64,000 nt of DNA. Source: Bacteroidales bacterium. GTDB taxonomy: Bacteria > Bacteroidota > Bacteroidia > Bacteroidales > UBA3824. Below, piece after piece: positions 17,967 through 27,463 of this stretch. A program made the position numbers and the translations under genes. Position 1 is the stretch's first letter. Each line of letters starts with the position of its first letter. The notes beneath the pieces are model-generated. The model had not been told where the DNA came from and made no database searches. It saw only the letters and a list, made by a program, of their open reading frames with translations. The stretch covers positions 1 through 64,000 of the forward strand of contig JAFPZK010000029.1 of assembly GCA_017417315.1 (NCBI GenBank). The letters run 5' to 3'.

Positions 17967-19973
17967 ATGAAAAAATTTTTTTTAACTGCTGCCACAGCCG
18001 CAATGTTTTTGTCGGCAGGCGCACAAATTCAAATGCCGAAACTGTTTTCTTCCGGCATGGTCTTACAACAAAAAACTTCCGTTCCCGTTTGGGGCAAAGC
18101 CTCTATAAACGAGGAAGTTATAGTTTCTAATACTTGGAACGACGAAGTAAAAACCGTCAAAGCCGATAACAACGGCAACTGGAAAGTCTCATTCAACACG
18201 CCTTGTTACGGAGGTCCTTATTCTTTGACAATCAAGGGCAAAAACACGGTTCATATCAACGACGTTTTTATCGGTGAAGTTTGGCTCGCCTCTGGTCAGA
18301 GCAATATGGAAATGCCTATGGAAGGTTGGCTGCCCGAATGTCCCGTAAAAAACGGACCTGAGGACATAGCAAATAGTTTCAACAACGAAATCCGCGTTTT
18401 TATGGTGGAAAGAGCCGTTAGTTTCAACGAAGAAAAAGATTTGAACGGTTCTTGGAAAACCGCTTCCCCTGAAAACACTCCTAAATTCGGCGCAACGTGT
18501 TATTATTTTGCCAAAAAACTCAACTCGGAACTCGGCGTGCCGGTCGGAATCATCAACACTTCATGGGGCGGAACTCCCGACGAAAGTTGGATTCCTCAGG
18601 AATTTGCCAAAACAATGCCCGAATATGCCGCAAAATGCACGTTAATAGACAATTCAAGAGGCAAAGCCGACGAGTCGAAAGCATGGGTTTTGAGCCACAA
18701 ATCAATAGAAAAGCCTTTGTCTTGGGACAAACTCGAACTCGGCGATACCGAATTGAAAGACAAAACGTTAGACGATTCTAAATGGCATACCACAACCGTC
18801 GGAAAACTTTGGGAAACGGACGATAAAATCCGCACTTTCGACGGCGTTATTTGGTTTAGAAAAACGATTGAAATCCCCGCTTCAATGCAGGACAAAGACC
18901 TTGTAATCTCGTTAGGTCCTATCGACGATATGGACATCACTTATTTTAACGGCGTAGAAATCGGACGTTATATGCAGGACGGTTTTTATCAGACGGAAAG
19001 AATTTACAACGTCCCGAAAAATCTCGTAAAAGCAGGGAAAGCCGTTATCGCCGTAAGAGTTCTTGACACTCAGGGCGGCGGCGGAATTTTCGGCAACCCG
19101 TCAAAAATAAAATTCTATGTCAAAGGCGACGAAAATTCAGCCGTAAAAATAGACACGCAATGGAAATATATGCCCGTGGCAGAATTTTTCAACGGCAAAT
19201 TTTATCTGTATGACACTCAAAAACAAGACTTTTTTCAAAAACCGCTTTTGCCGATAGACTTAGGCGAACAGACTCCGACTTGTCTTTACAACGCTATGGT
19301 CGCACCGATTGCCGGTTATAAAATTTCGGGCGCAATTTGGTATCAAGGCGAGGCTAACGTGGGCAGAGCCGAAGAGTATTCAAGGTCGTTTCCTCTTATG
19401 ATAAAGGCGTGGAGAGAAAAATGGTCGCAAGGTGATTTTCCGTTTTATTTCGTACAAATTGCACCTTGGGATTACGGAGAAGGGACTTCTCAGGACATTC
19501 GTGAGGCTCAACGTATTACCGCAGAAAGCGTAAAAAATACCGGCATGGCTGTTACGATGGACATCGGCGACAACGTAAACATTCACCCCGCTGACAAACA
19601 ATCTGTCGGCAACCGTTTGGCTTTCATCGCGTTAAATAACGTTTACGGCAAACAGAACGTGAAATTTTCAGGTCCGAAATTTAAATCTCAAAAAATAGAA
19701 GGCGACAAAATCATTTTGACTTTTGACTATTCAGAAGGCTTGAATTTCAAAGGCAGCGGCGATAACGGTTTTGAAATTTGCGGCAAAAACTTAAAATATT
19801 ATCCCGCAAAAGCCGAAATCAAAAACGGCACGGTTGAGGTTTCGTCACCGAATGTAAAAAAACCTGTCGCAGTACGTTATCTCTGGAAAAACTGTGTCAA
19901 CAATTCTCAACTTTTTAATAATGCGGACTTGCCGTCAAGTTCTTTTAAAACAGATAATTCTAAATTACAATAA
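17967..19973 (+). CDS. Secreted SGNH acetylesterase (sialate O-acetylesterase-like)
   Basis: A 668-residue exported protein with signal MKKFFLTAATAAMFLSAGAQ. An N-terminal beta-sandwich (MPKLFSSGMVLQQKTSVPVWG) leads to the SGNH block I GQSNM (nucleophile S112), then WGGTPDESW. About 150 residues resembling a GH2-type jelly roll (FDGVIWFRKTIEIPASM, MDITYFNGVEIG) are inserted, followed by the conserved WYQGEAN and the His block NIHPADKQ. This family, named after sialate O-acetylesterase, commonly removes acetyl groups from plant polysaccharides in Bacteroidota. Three bases separate it from the GH26 mannanase, which argues for deacetylation of mannan. The residue two before the active-site His is Asn here, where Asp is usual. 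Confidence 0.88.
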   Translation: MKKFFLTAATAAMFLSAGAQIQMPKLFSSGMVLQQKTSVPVWGKASINEEVIVSNTWNDEVKTVKADNNGNWKVSFNTPCYGGPYSLTIKGKNTVHINDVFIGEVWLASGQSNMEMPMEGWLPECPVKNGPEDIANSFNNEIRVFMVERAVSFNEEKDLNGSWKTASPENTPKFGATCYYFAKKLNSELGVPVGIINTSWGGTPDESWIPQEFAKTMPEYAAKCTLIDNSRGKADESKAWVLSHKSIEKPLSWDKLELGDTELKDKTLDDSKWHTTTVGKLWETDDKIRTFDGVIWFRKTIEIPASMQDKDLVISLGPIDDMDITYFNGVEIGRYMQDGFYQTERIYNVPKNLVKAGKAVIAVRVLDTQGGGGIFGNPSKIKFYVKGDENSAVKIDTQWKYMPVAEFFNGKFYLYDTQKQDFFQKPLLPIDLGEQTPTCLYNAMVAPIAGYKISGAIWYQGEANVGRAEEYSRSFPLMIKAWREKWSQGDFPFYFVQIAPWDYGEGTSQDIREAQRITAESVKNTGMAVTMDIGDNVNIHPADKQSVGNRLAFIALNNVYGKQNVKFSGPKFKSQKIEGDKIILTFDYSEGLNFKGSGDNGFEICGKNLKYYPAKAEIKNGTVEVSSPNVKKPVAVRYLWKNCVNNSQLFNNADLPSSSFKTDNSKLQ

Positions 19974-19976
19974 GCC

Positions 19977-21200
19977 ATGAAAAAACTAACACTTTTATCA
20001 ATTTTATTCGCCGCACTAACGCTTTCTTCATGCGGAAAAGACAGCGACAGCAATAAAGACAGCAAACAACCCATAGAACAGGACACCGCAAAAAATGTCG
20101 TTCAAGAAGAAGATACCGTTAAACGCAGTGAACCCGAAGTAAAGCCGGTTGAAATAAAAATTACTGACAAGGCAATTAATTCGTCAAATGAAAATGTGCA
20201 AAAGGTGTATCAGTTTTTGCTTGACAATTACGGCAAAAAAATAGTTTCGGGGTCAATGGCAAATGTTTCAGTAGAACAGTCGGAAGCCGCACTCGTTAAG
20301 GCTGCAACGGGAAAAACACCGGTGATGCAGACATTTGATTTTTGTTTCATAACGCTGACCTCAGAGCGTTCTACTTGGGAGCAAAATTCTGTTTATCAGG
20401 ATATTACTTATTACAAAAATCTTTGGGAAAAGGGCGGAATAGTTTCGGCTTGTTGGCATCTAAACGTTCCTTCAAAAGAGGAATACGCCGCTAAAAACCA
20501 AGTCAACGACGACAAAAAATCATGGAATGCTCAAATATATTTTTCTGCGAAAAATGCCGTCAAAGAAGGCACTTGGGAAAACAAATTTTTACTTTTTTGC
20601 TTTGACAAAGCCGCCGAAGTTTTGTTAAAATATAAAGAGGCAAATATTCCCGTTGTTTGGCGACCGTTTCATGAAGGCTCCGGCAATGCTGAAATTTCGG
20701 GCAAAAATTCCGACGCTTGGTTTTGGTGGGGCAAAGACGGTGCAGAGGCTTACAAAGCACTTTGGATTTATATGTTTGACTATTTCAAAGCCAAAGGTCT
20801 TGACAATTTGATTTGGGTTTGGACTACTCAGATAGGCGTAGGCAGCGATAACAGCGAAAACTGGTTTTGCAAAGACGATTCAAAATGGTATCCGGGAAAA
20901 GAATATGTTGACATCATAGCCCGTGATAATTACCAAAAAGCCCAAGCCTCAAAATCAGTTACCGAATTTAACACGATTCAGGGATTTTTCCCCGACAAAA
21001 TGATAACTCTCGGAGAAAACGGTTCGATTGCGAAAATTTCGGAAGTTTTTTCTGCGGGCGGAAAATTCTCGTATTTTATGCCTTGGTACACGTATAATTT
21101 AAGCAATCTCGACAAATCTGACCACGCAAACACTGCGTGGTGGAAAGATGCCGCAGAATGTGAAAACGTCATCTTTTTGGAAGATATGAAAGGTTGGTAA
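19977..21200 (+). CDS. GH26 beta-mannanase lipoprotein
   Basis: A 407-residue enzyme with signal and lipobox MKKLTLLSILFAALTLSSC, so lipid-anchored, probably at the outer membrane. A Ser/Asp/Lys-rich linker precedes the GH26 domain (about 60-405). The acid/base is in VVWRPFHEGSG (E233) and the nucleophile in ITLGENGS (E347), both present. AWFWWGKDGAEAYKALW and LIWVWTTQIG are typical of GH26. It hydrolyses beta-1,4-mannan or glucomannan internally. It starts three bases after the acetylesterase stop, so the two are co-transcribed; the pair suits acetylated galactoglucomannan. Confidence 0.92.
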   Translation: MKKLTLLSILFAALTLSSCGKDSDSNKDSKQPIEQDTAKNVVQEEDTVKRSEPEVKPVEIKITDKAINSSNENVQKVYQFLLDNYGKKIVSGSMANVSVEQSEAALVKAATGKTPVMQTFDFCFITLTSERSTWEQNSVYQDITYYKNLWEKGGIVSACWHLNVPSKEEYAAKNQVNDDKKSWNAQIYFSAKNAVKEGTWENKFLLFCFDKAAEVLLKYKEANIPVVWRPFHEGSGNAEISGKNSDAWFWWGKDGAEAYKALWIYMFDYFKAKGLDNLIWVWTTQIGVGSDNSENWFCKDDSKWYPGKEYVDIIARDNYQKAQASKSVTEFNTIQGFFPDKMITLGENGSIAKISEVFSAGGKFSYFMPWYTYNLSNLDKSDHANTAWWKDAAECENVIFLEDMKGW

Positions 21201-21232
21201 AAACGAAAAAAATAAAAAATCTGAAAAAAAAA

Positions 21233-21264
21233 TTTGGATTATTAAAAGAAAGTATGTAATTTTG
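21233..21264 (+). promoter_or_regulatory. Promoter of the rimP-nusA-infB operon
   Basis: TTTG (21233-21236), 20 bases, TAATTTTG (21257-21264). Transcription would begin near 21271, giving a leader of about 60 bases. Confidence 0.75.
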
Positions 21265-21276
21265 CAGCGCAACTAT

Positions 21277-21305
21277 AAAGAGGGGACTCGGGTAGTCCCC
21301 TCTTT
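21277..21305 (+). promoter_or_regulatory. Hairpin in the rimP-nusA-infB leader (candidate attenuator)
   Basis: Perfect 12-bp stem AAAGAGGGGACT / AGTCCCCTCTTT with the 5-base loop CGGGT, followed by a T-rich stretch. It begins within about 10 bases of the predicted transcript start and lies wholly between promoter and rimP, so it is not a terminator for an upstream gene. It could be an attenuator, a protein-binding site or a 5'-end stabiliser. Confidence 0.6.
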
Positions 21306-21331
21306 TATTCAAAAACTTTTTTTAACAATAT

Positions 21332-21793
21332 ATGATTTCAGCACAGAGAGTAAAAGATTTGTTCGAACAGACACCTGAATTAAGCCGTTATTTCATTGTT
21401 GAGGTAAAAGCCTCGGAAAACAATGAAATTTTTGTGTCCGTAGATACCGATTCGGGAATCACGATTGATGAGTGCGGGGAAATCAGCCGTATTATTGATG
21501 AAAAACTTAACCGCGACATCGAAGATTTTGACCTCGAAGTTTCGTCTCCGGGACTTTCAGAGCCGCTGAAAGTGTTAAGACAATATATAAAGTATACGGG
21601 TAAAAACGTTGAAATAGTTTTAACAAACGGTGAAAAACTCAACGGGAAACTCCTTTCTGTTACGGAAGAAGGTATCGTTGTGGAGACCGAAAGAAAAGAA
21701 AAACAAAACAAAAAAACCGTAAAAATTAAGGAAAACAAAAGCCTTAACTTTTGCGACATTAAAACTACAAAGTTAAAAATTACGTTTAAATAA
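21332..21793 (+). CDS. rimP: Ribosome maturation factor RimP
   Basis: A 153-residue cytoplasmic protein needed for 30S subunit assembly. The N-terminal domain has ITIDECGEISRIIDEKLN and the signature DFDLEVSSPGLSEPLK; the C-terminal part is an SH3-like barrel (GKNVEIVLTNGEKLNGKLL). It is the first gene of the classic rimP-nusA-infB operon, with its own promoter and a hairpin in the leader. nusA follows after 18 bases. Length and order agree with the family. Confidence 0.96.
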   Translation: MISAQRVKDLFEQTPELSRYFIVEVKASENNEIFVSVDTDSGITIDECGEISRIIDEKLNRDIEDFDLEVSSPGLSEPLKVLRQYIKYTGKNVEIVLTNGEKLNGKLLSVTEEGIVVETERKEKQNKKTVKIKENKSLNFCDIKTTKLKITFK

Positions 21794-21811
21794 TTTTAGG
21801 CGGAAAGAAAT

Positions 21812-23050
21812 ATGGAAATTAATAATCTGATAGATTCCTTTGCCGAGTTCAAGGAACAAAAAAATATTGACCGCGCCACAATGATGCGCGTGATAGAAGA
21901 AGTTTTCAGGAATATACTTGCCAAAAGATTTGGTACGGACGAGAATTTCGATATTATCATCAATATCGATAAGGGCGACCTCGAAATCTGGCGCAACAGG
22001 GTTGTTGTTGAAGACGGCGACGTTCAGGATACGAATCTTGAAATTTCTATCTCGGATGCCAAAGCCATCGACAAGGACTACGAAATCGACGAAGAGGTTA
22101 CCGACGAGGTAAAATTCAAAGATTTCGGACGCCGCGCTATTTTGACTTTGAGACAAAACCTTACTTCAAAAATTCTCGAACTCGAAAAAGAAAAACTTTA
22201 CGAAAAATACAAAAACCGTATCGGCGAGATTGTTACGGGCGAGGTTTATCAGGTTTGGAAAAAGGAAATACTCATTCTTGACGACGAAGGCAACGAACTT
22301 GCGCTGCCTAAACAAGAACAGATACCTAACGATTTCTTCCACAAAGGCGACAACCTAAGGGCTGTCATCAACACCGTTGAAATGAAAAACGGTTCACCAT
22401 CAATCACGCTTTCAAGAACCGCTCCGGCATTCTTGGAAAGATTGTTTGAATTGGAAGTTCCCGAAATTTATGACGGTTTGATAACAATCAAGAAAATTGT
22501 CCGCATACCGGGAGAAAGAGCAAAGGTCGCTGTTGAAAGTTACGACGAAAGAATAGATCCTGTAGGAGCATGCGTAGGAATGAAAGGCTCGCGTATTCAC
22601 GGTATTGTCCGCGAATTAAGAAACGAAAACATTGACGTTATCAATTACAGCAACAACAGCCAACTTTTCATACAACGCACTCTTAGTCCGGCGGTTATAA
22701 ATGATATTAAAGTCAATGAAGCCGAAAAGAAGGCGGAAGTTTATTTGGCACCTGAGGAAGTGTCGAAGGCCATCGGCAGAAACGGCGCAAATATCAAACT
22801 CGCAGGACAATTAACCGGTTATGACATTGAAGTGTTCAGGGATATTCAAGAGGGTGAAGAAGAAGACGTTGACCTCATGGAGTTCTCTGACGAAATTGAA
22901 GGTTGGATCATCGATGCTTTGAAAGGTATCGGTTGTGATACGGCCAAAGACGTTCTCAACATTCCGAAAGACGAACTCGTAAGACGTACCGATTTGGAAG
23001 AAGAGACGATTGACGATGTAGTCAATATACTGAAAGCCGAATTTGAATAG
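21812..23050 (+). CDS. nusA: Transcription termination/antitermination protein NusA
   Basis: A 412-residue RNA-polymerase-binding factor. Residues about 1-130 are the polymerase-binding N domain (MRVIEEVFRNILAKRF). An S1 domain follows (GEIVTGEVYQVWKKEILI), then two KH domains (VGACVGMKGSRIHGIVREL with a GMKGSR loop; EEVSKAIGRNGANIKLAGQL with a GRNG loop). The C-terminus is short, ending in one helix-rich acidic repeat (IGCDTAKDVLNIPKDEL), as in other Bacteroidota. It sits between rimP and infB in the usual order and modulates pausing and termination. Confidence 0.97.
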   Translation: MEINNLIDSFAEFKEQKNIDRATMMRVIEEVFRNILAKRFGTDENFDIIINIDKGDLEIWRNRVVVEDGDVQDTNLEISISDAKAIDKDYEIDEEVTDEVKFKDFGRRAILTLRQNLTSKILELEKEKLYEKYKNRIGEIVTGEVYQVWKKEILILDDEGNELALPKQEQIPNDFFHKGDNLRAVINTVEMKNGSPSITLSRTAPAFLERLFELEVPEIYDGLITIKKIVRIPGERAKVAVESYDERIDPVGACVGMKGSRIHGIVRELRNENIDVINYSNNSQLFIQRTLSPAVINDIKVNEAEKKAEVYLAPEEVSKAIGRNGANIKLAGQLTGYDIEVFRDIQEGEEEDVDLMEFSDEIEGWIIDALKGIGCDTAKDVLNIPKDELVRRTDLEEETIDDVVNILKAEFE

Positions 23051-23090
23051 AGAGATTATTTAACGCCGAAAAAACTTTAATTTTCCATAA

Positions 23091-26000
23091 ATGGGACAAG
23101 AGACAAAAGAAACACGATTACATAAAGTAGCAAAAGAACTGAACGTGGGCGTAAGCACCATAGTTGACTTTCTTAACAAAAAAGGGTTTCAGGTTGACAG
23201 CAACCCGAACCAACGTATTAACTCTAAACAATACGACATACTTGTTAAGGAGTTCAGTTCTGATATTACAATAAAAAAACAGATGGAAAAATTGGCTGAA
23301 ATTGAAAAGGAAAAGAAAAAAGCAATTTCAGCAGAAAACAAAGCAAAAAGACAGGCTGAGAAGCAGAACAACGGAAAAAACAACGACAACTCTAACCAAG
23401 TTACTAAGGAAAACGGAGTTAAGGTGTTAGGTAAAATAGATTTGGATCAGAATAAAAACAAAAACGACAAATCCGGCAATAGTTCCGAGGCTCAGAACAA
23501 CAAAAATAATAATAACGATAATCAAAAACAAAACAAACAAAACGGCTCTCAACCGAAAGAGCAAAACAGCGAACAGAGTTTCAAGGTTTTGGGCAAAATA
23601 GACCTCGACAGCATTAATACAAAAATGCGTCCCGACAAAAAGTCCAAACAAGAAAAACGTCAGGAAAGAGAACAACGTCAAAGAGAACAACAGAGACAAA
23701 ATCAGCAGAATCAGCAAAAACGTAACGATGCTGCTAACCGACAACAACAGCCGCAACCTCAACCCAAAAAGGTTGAAACAAACAGCGTTGTTGATTCCGT
23801 TAAAAAACAAGAGACGGAAAACAAAGAAGTCTCTGAGGAAATTTTCCGTCCTAACAGTACAGTATTGTCAGGACCGAAAATTCTTGGAAAAATTGATATT
23901 GATAAACTCATTGACAATGATTCCAACAATGCACAGCAAGATAACAAACACGGCAGAAGACGTGCAAGACGCAGAGGCAATAAGGTGGACATCAACGGTG
24001 AGGTTTCTCAAAACCGCAACGACAAATCCAACAACAAAAAGCAACCGAAAAAGGAGAATAACAATAACGAAAACAACTCCAACGAGAATAAAAAAGGCGG
24101 CAAAAATAATGACCGTCAAGAGAAAAATATAAAATCCGACCGCGATAAAAAAGACGGAGGCAAAGGCGGAAAACGTCAGAAAGACAAAGACCGCTGGAAA
24201 GCACCCGAAATCACGGAAGACGACATCAAGAAACAGATTAAGGAAGTCAACGCCACAATGCAAAGCAGCAAAGGCAAGACTTTCTCATCAAAACGTGCGC
24301 GTGAAAAACGTGAAGACGCACGCCACAAAGAAGAAATCCGTCAGCAGGAGGTTGAAAAAGAAAACAAAATCCTCAAAGTTACTCAGTTTATAACCGCTGA
24401 CGAACTTGCCACGATGATGAACGTACCCGTTACGCAAATCATCGCAACGTGTTTTGACCTCGGAACGATTATTTCAATCAACCAAAGACTTGATGCTGAA
24501 ATAATTCAAATCGTTGCTTCGGAATTCGGCTTTGAAGTAAAATTCATCGGCGCAGAAGAGGAGGAAGAGGAAGAACTCCAAAACGAGGACAATCCTGAGG
24601 ATATGCAACCAAGACCGCCGATTGTTACTATTATGGGACACGTTGACCACGGTAAAACTTCGCTTCTTGACTATATCAGAAATACTAACGTCATCGCTGG
24701 CGAGGCAGGCGGTATAACGCAGCACATCGGTGCGTACAACGTTAAACTTGCGGACGGAAAACACATCACGTTCCTTGATACTCCGGGACACGCAGCGTTT
24801 ACGGCAATGAGAGCAAGAGGTGCTAAAATCACCGACATTGTTGTCATCGTAATTGCCGCTGACGACAGCATAATGCCGCAGACGGAAGAGGCAATTTCGC
24901 ACGCATTAGCGGCTGAGGTTCCGATTATTTTTGCAATCAACAAAATAGACAAACCGGCGGCAAACCCGCAGAAAATAAAAGAAGAACTTGCCAACAAAAA
25001 CCTTTTGGTTGAAGAATGGGGCGGTAAATACGGCTCTGTTGAAATTTCGGCGAAAAAAGGTCTTAACGTTGACAAACTTCTTGAAAGAATACTTCTCGAG
25101 GCAGAAATGCTTGAACTAAAAGCAAATTATAAACGTCCGGCATTCGGCACGGTTATTGAAGCCTCTTTGGACAAAGGTCGCGGTTACACTTCAAACATCA
25201 TAGTTGAAGGCGGTATCTTGAAAATCGGTGATGCAGTTTGCGCAGGAAGATGTTCCGGCAAAATCAGAGCAATGTTCAACGAGAGAGGTAAAAAAATCAC
25301 GGAAGCAAAACCCTCAGAGCCGGCAGTTATTCTCGGTCTTGACGGCGCACCAGTAGCAGGCGACAAGTTTAAGGTAATGCCTGACGAAAGAACTGCACGC
25401 GAAAAAGCAACAAGAAGAGAACTTCTCGACAGAGAAATGGCTCAAAGGACTCAGCGACACATGACTCTCGACCTTATCAGCAAACGTATTGCACTCGGAA
25501 TCGACAACTTCAAAGAACTCAAACTTATTATCAAGGGCGATGTTCAAGGTTCTATCGAGGCGTTAGCAGATTCTTTGGAAAAACTTTCTACCGAAGAAAT
25601 CGAAGTCAAGGTTATTCAAAAGGCTGTCGGTCAGATTTCGGAAAACGATGTCATGTTGGCAAGTGCTTCGGACGCAATTATTATCGGTTTCCAAGTACGT
25701 CCGTCCTCTGGCGCAAAACGTTTGGCTGAAAAAGAACAGATTAGTATCGAACTTTACTCCGTCATCTACGATGCTATTGAAGACGTCAAGAACGCAATGG
25801 AAAAAATGCTTTCACCCGAAATCAAAGAAGAAATTACGGGTACGGCAGAAGTTCAACAGACTTTCAAAATCTCGAAAGTCGGAACTATTGCGGGCTGCGT
25901 AGTCAAAGAAGGAAAAATCCTCAAAAGCAACAAATGCAGGGTTATCCGCGACGGTATCGTTATTCATGATGGCACACTTGAATCTCTCAAACACTTCAAA

Positions 26001-26126
26001 GACGATGTTAAGGAAGTCGGTCCGGGTATGGAATGTGGCTTGAACGTTGCTAAATTCAACGACATTCAAGAAGGCGATATAATTGAGTCTTACGAAGAAA
26101 AGAAAGTTTCAAGAAAACTTGATTAA
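23091..26126 (+). CDS. infB: Translation initiation factor IF-2
   Basis: A GTPase that brings initiator tRNA to the 30S subunit. The 1011 residues include an N-terminal IF2_N domain ([20 protein letters not shown]). A highly charged, Asn/Gln/Lys-rich disordered linker (about 75-430) contains three copies of an LGKID(L/I)D motif. A second IF2_N-like segment follows ([21 protein letters not shown]), then the G domain with G1 [11 protein letters not shown]3 DTPGHAAF and G4 NKID, and domains II-IV to the end. Last gene of rimP-nusA-infB, followed by a terminator. Confidence 0.98.
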   Translation: MGQETKETRLHKVAKELNVGVSTIVDFLNKKGFQVDSNPNQRINSKQYDILVKEFSSDITIKKQMEKLAEIEKEKKKAISAENKAKRQAEKQNNGKNNDNSNQVTKENGVKVLGKIDLDQNKNKNDKSGNSSEAQNNKNNNNDNQKQNKQNGSQPKEQNSEQSFKVLGKIDLDSINTKMRPDKKSKQEKRQEREQRQREQQRQNQQNQQKRNDAANRQQQPQPQPKKVETNSVVDSVKKQETENKEVSEEIFRPNSTVLSGPKILGKIDIDKLIDNDSNNAQQDNKHGRRRARRRGNKVDINGEVSQNRNDKSNNKKQPKKENNNNENNSNENKKGGKNNDRQEKNIKSDRDKKDGGKGGKRQKDKDRWKAPEITEDDIKKQIKEVNATMQSSKGKTFSSKRAREKREDARHKEEIRQQEVEKENKILKVTQFITADELATMMNVPVTQIIATCFDLGTIISINQRLDAEIIQIVASEFGFEVKFIGAEEEEEEELQNEDNPEDMQPRPPIVTIMGHVDHGKTSLLDYIRNTNVIAGEAGGITQHIGAYNVKLADGKHITFLDTPGHAAFTAMRARGAKITDIVVIVIAADDSIMPQTEEAISHALAAEVPIIFAINKIDKPAANPQKIKEELANKNLLVEEWGGKYGSVEISAKKGLNVDKLLERILLEAEMLELKANYKRPAFGTVIEASLDKGRGYTSNIIVEGGILKIGDAVCAGRCSGKIRAMFNERGKKITEAKPSEPAVILGLDGAPVAGDKFKVMPDERTAREKATRRELLDREMAQRTQRHMTLDLISKRIALGIDNFKELKLIIKGDVQGSIEALADSLEKLSTEEIEVKVIQKAVGQISENDVMLASASDAIIIGFQVRPSSGAKRLAEKEQISIELYSVIYDAIEDVKNAMEKMLSPEIKEEITGTAEVQQTFKISKVGTIAGCVVKEGKILKSNKCRVIRDGIVIHDGTLESLKHFKDDVKEVGPGMECGLNVAKFNDIQEGDIIESYEEKKVSRKLD

Positions 26127-26155
26127 GGATTTATTTTGTTCATGGTGATAATTGA

Positions 26156-26196
26156 CAAGATCGTAGGAAAATTTTTCTGCGGTCTTGTTTTTTTTT
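26156..26196 (+). terminator. Terminator of rimP-nusA-infB
   Basis: Long hairpin of 16-base arms (CAAGATCGTAGGAAAA against TTTTTCTGCGGTCTTG, with G-U pairs) followed by nine T. Confidence 0.85.
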
Positions 26197-26250
26197 GCAT
26201 TTGTCAATTTTTTTTATCACTTTTGCGGTTAATAAAATTTTATCAGGAAA

Positions 26251-27447
26251 ATGAATATAATACTTTCAGACAATCTTGAAACCCGCTTTGAACTTTTACC
26301 GCTGACATTTACTAGACCTTGCGGCGATTTAAGATGCGGCATTCTTACAATACAAGAAAAATGGCAAAAACTCACCGGCGAAGAAGTTACGCTTTTAGGC
26401 GACGATTATTTACGCAAAAAATATTCTCCCGTCTTTTCAGGCGATAATTTTGTCGTAGAATCCACGATTCTGCCCGATGAAGATTTGTTGAATGAAGTAA
26501 AAAAACTTCAAAAAGGCGAAGGCTTAACCTTTAACGGCTTACTCATCGCCGCACGCCTTAATGACGAAGATTCAGAAAAGTTTTATGCAGACAGAAAATC
26601 CCTTTCCGTTAACGCAAAAGAATGTAAAAACGTTTCAAAAATCAATTTCACTTGGGATATTTTTACCCTTAACGAACAGGAAATCGAAAAAGACTTTTTT
26701 ATACTGACCAAGGGCAGAAAATCTCAGGAACTTTCGCCGACTAACAGATTCTTACAAAAAGAAAGAATTTTTGTTGAAGAAGGCGTAAATGCCGAATTTT
26801 CAATCATCAATCCTGCGGGAGGTTACGTGTACTTAGGCAAAAATTCCGAAGTTATGGAAAACGCCGTAATTCACGGCTCACTTGCACTTTGCGAACATTC
26901 GGTAGTGAAAATTTCAGCAAAAATCTACGGCGCAACCACAATGGGACCTTATACAAAATGCGGCGGTGAAGTCAACAACGCCGTTATTTGGGGATACTCA
27001 AACAAAGGACACGACGGATTTTTGGGAAATTCTGTTCTCGGACAATGGTGCAATCTCGGCGCAGACACCAACAATTCCAACCTCAAAAACAATTATGCCG
27101 AAGTTAAAGTTTGGAACTACGCCAAACACAGATTCGTTAAAACAGGCTTACAGTTTTGCGGTTTGATTATGGGCGACCATTCAAAAAGCAGCATCAACAC
27201 GATGTTCAATACGGGAACAGTTGTCGGTGTAAGTTCTAACGTTTTCGGTTCGGGTTTTCCGAGAAATTTCGTGCCGTCGTTTGCTTGGGGCGGTGCAGAC
27301 TCGTCATACGAGACTTATCCGCTGAAAAAAGCCCTCGAAACGGCTCAAATTATGATGGCTCGCCGTCATATAGAATTAGACGAGGTGGAAACCGAAATCT
27401 TAACGCACGTTTTTGAAGAAACCCAAAATTTAAGGAAAAATTTTTAA
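26251..27447 (+). CDS. GlmU-like putative sugar nucleotidyltransferase
   Basis: A 398-residue protein of the Bacteroidota GlmU-like family. The N-terminal half resembles a degenerate nucleotidyltransferase (FELLPLTFTRPCGDLRCGILTIQEKW). The C-terminal half carries hexapeptide-like left-handed beta-helix repeats (VYLGKNSEVMENAVIHGS, VKISAKIYGATTMGPYTKCGGEVNNAVIWG) and ends near FAWGGADSSYETYPLKKALET. The classical GxGTRM pyrophosphorylase motif is absent, so the exact reaction is uncertain. It may transfer nucleotidyl or acyl groups to sugar phosphates for the cell envelope. It is first in a unit with lon (16-base gap). An imperfect -7 box (CACTTTTG) lies upstream. Confidence 0.85.
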   Translation: MNIILSDNLETRFELLPLTFTRPCGDLRCGILTIQEKWQKLTGEEVTLLGDDYLRKKYSPVFSGDNFVVESTILPDEDLLNEVKKLQKGEGLTFNGLLIAARLNDEDSEKFYADRKSLSVNAKECKNVSKINFTWDIFTLNEQEIEKDFFILTKGRKSQELSPTNRFLQKERIFVEEGVNAEFSIINPAGGYVYLGKNSEVMENAVIHGSLALCEHSVVKISAKIYGATTMGPYTKCGGEVNNAVIWGYSNKGHDGFLGNSVLGQWCNLGADTNNSNLKNNYAEVKVWNYAKHRFVKTGLQFCGLIMGDHSKSSINTMFNTGTVVGVSSNVFGSGFPRNFVPSFAWGGADSSYETYPLKKALETAQIMMARRHIELDEVETEILTHVFEETQNLRKNF

Positions 27448-27463
27448 CCGTTAGAAAAAGCAA

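Noticed and set aside
23427-24263. Hydrophobic reverse-strand frames opposite infB
   Set aside because: They mirror the Lys/Asn-rich linker of IF-2, which reads as Phe/Leu/Val on the other strand.
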